This document shows positions 60,548 through 64,000 of a DNA stretch of 64,000 nucleotides, piece after piece. The notes under the pieces were generated by a model. That model searched no databases, was not told the DNA's origin, and saw nothing but the letters and a program-made list of their open reading frames with translations. Position 1 is the first letter of the stretch. Every line of letters starts with the position of its first letter. This stretch comes from Neostapfia colusana (lineage: Eukaryota > Streptophyta > Magnoliopsida > Poales > Poaceae), in NCBI GenBank assembly GCA_030760725.1, contig JASWHV010000004.1, positions 50,931,136 to 50,995,135 on the forward strand, written 5' to 3'. The position numbers were made by a program, and so were the translations under genes.

Positions 60548-61303
60548 GGGTGATAAGATTTTGTTGCATGACTGTTGAGTCATGGCAATGAGATTGGTCT
60601 CGGTGTGAGACGGAATTGTTTATGAGATGAAATGGTAGCGAATACGAGATGGTATTCGTGAGATGGTAGCGAATACGAGAAGGTATTCGTGAGCAAAGTT
60701 GAGAAAGATTAATGTCTAGTTGAGACATGGAAAGTAATGAGACATAATGGAGGTATGTTGGTATTTTAATACATGTTGGGCTTACATTCACTTAAAGTTA
60801 AGTTGCTGTTTTATCGTGGTTTTGAGAAATAACTTTGCTTTCTGCAATGAGCCTTTTTATACGTTCCTTGTTGTGAGCTACATATCATATTTTCCCGCAC
60901 TTGCTGAGTACATCATTGTACTCAAACTTGCATTATTACTTCATCATCAGCTACAGGAGAAGATTACTATGAATACCAAGTGGAGCCTTAGGCTTGTAAT
61001 ATGTCCTCAACCTTGCCTGTGGGGATGGAGTAGAGATGGAGCCGCTGCTTCTGTTTAGATTGCTTCCGCACTAGTTCGAAGACTTCCGCTGCATAGAAAT
61101 AAGACTTCCGCTGTAAGAATAGACTTACGCTGCCAGCATGAGTCCAAGACTCATGAAACTTTGTAATAAACCCTGTTATTCGTGGTTATTTATATTCTGA
61201 AATTCAGTTTGTGGATGATATGTATATGTGTGATGAACATCCTGGGCACACATATGCATCAGTTCTCGGTTCTGTGGTTTTCCACAAAATTGAGGGCGTC
61301 AAT
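60548..61303 (+). repeat. Element G 5' LTR, last quarter only
   Basis: From about 60569 it aligns with the last 700 bp of solo LTR F (shared CGCACTTGCTGAGTAC and TATGTGTGATGAACATCCTG stretches). It ends GAGGGCGTCAATG, where F ends GGGCGTCACA. About the first 2.5 kb are missing at the junction with D. Confidence 0.85.
60632..60693. repeat. 31-bp tandem duplication in the G LTR
   Basis: The unit ATGGTAGCGAATACGAGATG plus GTATTCGTGAG occurs twice with a single difference. F has only one related unit near 51205. Confidence 0.9.
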
Positions 61304-61756
61304 GATTGGTATCAGAGCCACGGTTGAGGGTAGGTTACACACCTAGATACAACCCCAGATTGGTATCAACCAGCCACGGGTTAATGGTAGGTTATACGCT
61401 TAGATAGAAACACAGATTGGTATCAACCTGCCACGGGTTGATCGTAGATCACACAGCCTAGATAGGTCACAGATTGATATTAAAGCTGCCATGCCTAGTC
61501 ACAGAATTAGTACAATCCACAGATTGGTACCAAGCTACCACAGTTGACTGTAGGTCACAAATTCAGAATGATCACAGATTGGTATTAGAAGCCACGCTGA
61601 CCATAGGATGCAAGCCTAGGATGCATAGATTGGTATTGGAACCACCTTGACATAGGATGCAAGCCTAGGAGAATACATAGTTGGATCACAGATTGGTATC
61701 ATCCAAACCACCTTGGCATAGGGTGAAGTCACAGATTGATATCACCCTAAAACCCC
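61304..61756 (+). repeat. Array of about nine repeats that begin with the primer binding site
   Basis: Each unit of roughly 45-65 bp begins AGATTGGTATC or a variant, then a CCAC-containing stretch and a TAGGTCAC/TAGGATGC-like stretch, ending in CAC. Unit 1 contains the true site TGGTATCAGAGCC. Later starts are near 61373, 61434, 61469, 61521, 61577, 61625, 61690 and 61734. Only the first 7-9 bases of the primer site are conserved in later units. Confidence 0.85.
61307..61319 (+). other. Element G primer binding site, tRNA-Met type
   Basis: TGGTATCAGAGCC follows the LTR end GGGCGTCA by a few bases. Confidence 0.9.
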
Positions 61757-62025
61757 ATAGGACTCCCATTGAAAAAGCCTTGAATAGGAGTTGTGTGAGT
61801 CTTTGTGATGATTGTTTGTGATTGTATGCTTAGTGTGAGTTGTGGGATGTCTCAAGCATTGTCCATGTCCACACATAAGTAGAAAGAGGTGTGAGATGCC
61901 TCGGCATTTGTTCACATCCTCATGTGGGCTAATATATATATATAGTCTGACCCACCTTGATGCATATAGATAGGGGGGATCCATCTAACCTTCTAACCTC
62001 TATTCTATTCCATTCTCTCTCATAG

Positions 62026-63554
62026 ATGGTGAGAGGAAACGACGGTCGCCAAGGAAGGACATCCGTGGCAACCAAGAGGATGGCCACGATGAAGTTCCTA
62101 TTAACCCCGGAGCTGGCGAGAACAACCTGGAACGGTTGATGGCCATGCAGAATCAGCTTATGCAGACCATGATCCAAACTTTGGGTCAGCTGCAGGCCAA
62201 CAACAACAACCCTGTTTCGGCACCACCGCCACCACCACCGCCACCACTGCCGGCTCATAACAGGCTGGGAGAGTTCATGAGGACATGACCACCTACCTTT
62301 GCTCAAGCTAATGACCCCATGGAGGCCGACGATTGGTTGATGTCCATGGAGAAGAAGCTTGCCATAGTTCAGTGCAACAACAGAGAGAAAGTTCTCTTTG
62401 CGTCACACCAACTCATGGGAGCTGCGGCTGACTGGTGGGATGCCCTTTGTAACGCTCACATCGACCCGGAGACCATTACTTGCACTGAGTTCAAGGAGAG
62501 TTTCTGATCTCATTACATCCCTGCTGGTGTAATGATGCTCAAGACACAGGAGTTTGAAGGTCTCCGCCAAGGACAGAAAAGTGTGAATGAGCACCTCAAC
62601 AAGTTCACACAACTGTCTCAGTATGCCTCTGAAGATGTCAACTCGGACCAACGGAAGCAGTACATGTTCATGAGAGTGTTGAACAATGATATCCAGGTTC
62701 AACTCCTCAACAATGACTACGCGAGCTTCCAGAAGTTGGTTGACAAGGCTATCGTGGTTGAAAGCAAGATCCGATAGATCGAGCGAGAGGGAAAGAGGAA
62801 GATACCATACCAGTTACAAGGGAGGAACGTACAACCTCGGTACATGCCCCCAGCTGCACCGCAGTATGGATTGACCTCTCCTGCATACCGCCCTAATCAG
62901 CCACCACAGCAACGAACCGTTGCACAAGCACCTCGTGTGCCTTTGCCTCCAGCGCCCCGTCCCAACATGGGCGCCCCTGTTCAAAACCCCCGCCCCAACG
63001 TACCTACTGCCGTATGCAACAGGGCATGTTTTGCATGCGGGGAGATGGAACACTTTGTGAGCCAGTGCCCGAGGAGAGGTCCTGGACAGCAAGGAAACCA
63101 TGGACAGCAGAACTATGCTCGCGGCAACGTGAACCATGTCTCTGCTGAGGGAGCGCAACAGGCTGAAGACGTTGGTATGTTCCTTGCGAACTCCAACCCA
63201 GCCACCACTCTATTTGATTCTGGAGCATCACATTCCTTCCTATTATCCAAGTATGTTGCCAAGTGTAATCTACCCATATCACACTTGAAATATACTATGT
63301 AGGTTAATTCTCCCGGTGGAGAGATGAAGACTGATATAGTATGTCCAAAAGTAAACCTTAATTTAAGGGGGGTAGACTTCCTTGCCAACCTCATTGTTTT
63401 GGATTTCCAAGGGCTTGACATAATACTCGGAATGGATTGGCTAAGTAAGCACAACAGACTAATCCAATGTGCCAAAAGGAGCGTGCAGTTGACAAACGAG
63501 CACGGAACTCATATCGAGTTTGAGTCAGCCCAGCCAACAACCCAAGAAGCATAA
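62026..63554 (+). pseudogene. Gag and aspartic protease of element G, one frameshift and four stops
   Basis: ATG at 62026 opens MVRGNDGRQGRTSVA; a shift near 62070 moves into the frame NNLERLMAMQNQLMQTMIQT. Gag reads MEADDWLMSMEKKLAIVQCN, GAAADWWDALCNAHIDPETI, GLRQGQKSVNEHLNKFTQLS and QVQLLNNDYASFQKLVDKAI. A CCHC knuckle (CFACGEMEHFVSQC, 63027-63068) and the protease motif FDSGASHSFLLSKYV (Asp codon 63216-63218) follow, ending with GLDIILGMDWLSKHN and a stop at 63554. In-frame stops sit near 62285 and 62506 (TGA) and 62775 and 63301 (TAG), each one C-to-T change from CGA or CAG. Without them the frame is continuous. Confidence 0.9.
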
Positions 63555-63584
63555 ATTCCTCATCTATTCTCCACTACCGAATCT

Positions 63585-63617
63585 CGAGGGTGAGATTCAA
63601 TTTAAGGGGGGTAAATT
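63585..63617 (+). other. Element G polypurine tract
   Basis: GAGGGTGAGATTCAATTTAA then GGGGGGTAAATT precede the LTR start TGTGACGCCC at 63618. Confidence 0.88.
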
Positions 63618-64000
63618 TGTGACGCCCTCATTTTCGGGTTCTGCATGTATTCATGTTTCATGTAGAAAAACACTTTTAATATAAGTTGAAATCAAGAAAG
63701 AATCAAAAAGTTAGATAAAGAGAGCAAATTCCAGTTTACAGAGAGCGCCAAAGACAACTCCCGCGGCTCGCTGGCCACGTGGCGTGTTCGGAGCTCATCT
63801 CCGCAAATGGAGAGAGGTCCGCCGCTAAACTGGGTACGTGGCAGGCTCGGGGCTCATTCCCATAAAGGGGGAAAGGTCTGACCCCGTGGGACACGTGTTG
63901 CCCCCGGAGCTAGCCTCCGCAGAGGAGCGAGGCCAGTCCCGCAGGACACGTGTTGGCTGCGGAGCTAGTCACCGCGGAAAAGAGAGGACCAGCCGCGCCG
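63618..64000 (+). repeat. Element G 3' LTR, cut by the window edge
   Basis: Starts TGTGACGCCCTCATTTTCGG, related to F (TGTAACACCCTCAATTTCG). From about 63776 it shows the start of the G-box-like array (CACGTGG, ACGTGGC and CACGTGT cores with CGGAGCTCATCTC-like spacers). Confidence 0.88.

Larger units (their letters stand above)
60548..64000 (+). mobile_element. Element G: gag-protease-only LTR retrotransposon of the F/G family
   Basis: A truncated 5' LTR (60548-61303), a tRNA-Met-type primer binding site, a repeat-rich leader, gag and protease, a polypurine tract and the start of a 3' LTR (63618 to the window edge) appear in order. Only about 60 bp separate the end of the protease frame from the polypurine tract, so RT, RNase H and integrase are absent. 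It would depend on enzymes from a related element. Confidence 0.85.

Noticed and set aside
62026..63554. Endogenous pararetrovirus origin for the zinc knuckle and protease
   Set aside because: LTRs, a tRNA-Met primer site directly after an LTR and a polypurine tract before the second LTR show an LTR retrotransposon.

Overview
The window looks like intergenic heterochromatin from a large plant genome, most likely a grass. I found no ordinary host gene, rRNA, tRNA gene or CRISPR array. Almost all of the 64 kb can be assigned to nested transposable elements. They are one Copia element of the Sirevirus (Opie/Ji-like) type, several Gypsy chromovirus elements of the Tekay/Del type with very long LTRs (about 3.2-4 kb), and a CACTA DNA transposon. 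The grass assignment rests on the long-LTR Tekay elements, the Sirevirus-type palindromes and the GC-rich CACTA element. I cannot name the species.

Layout by nesting. Element A (Copia, minus strand, 1-4577) is interrupted at 4578 by element C (Gypsy, plus strand). C's LTR runs 4578-6094 and resumes at 20060-23346, because element B (Gypsy, minus strand, 6095-20054, both LTRs present) is inserted inside it. C continues with a primer binding site (23350), a leader and gag (25274-26003), and gag is cut by element D (Gypsy, plus strand) at 26004. D's 5' LTR is split by element E (Gypsy, minus strand, 27225-45715, both LTRs). E's left LTR is itself split by a CACTA transposon (30170-34243, 3-bp target duplication CCT). 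D's internal region carries a solo LTR (F, 48559-51809), a long leader with internal repeats, and a gag remnant joined to a pol tail. D's 3' LTR (56583-60547) lacks its end and abuts element G. G is a gag-protease-only element (60548 to the window edge) whose LTR belongs to the same family as F. The nesting order A > C > D > E > CACTA gives a five-step relative chronology.

No coding region is fully open. Element E is the best preserved: one pol frame of about 1,040 codons is broken by only two stops, but the reverse-transcriptase signature is altered from FIDD to FIND. Many in-frame stops elsewhere are those expected from C-to-T change of CGA, CAG, CAA or TGG codons, as in methylated, silenced repeats.

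The less routine observations lie in the non-coding parts. G carries an array of about nine degenerate repeats that begin with its primer binding site (61304-61756). The F/G LTR family carries a tandem array of about 13 units, each centred on a G-box-like CACGTG core. The LTR ends of B, C, D and E share a small stem-loop, and their interiors share a conserved block ending in TGACGTAGTAAG. C's LTR contains an inverted copy of its own terminal 380 bp. The Sirevirus carries a cluster of ACCGGACTAGTCCGGT-type palindromes.
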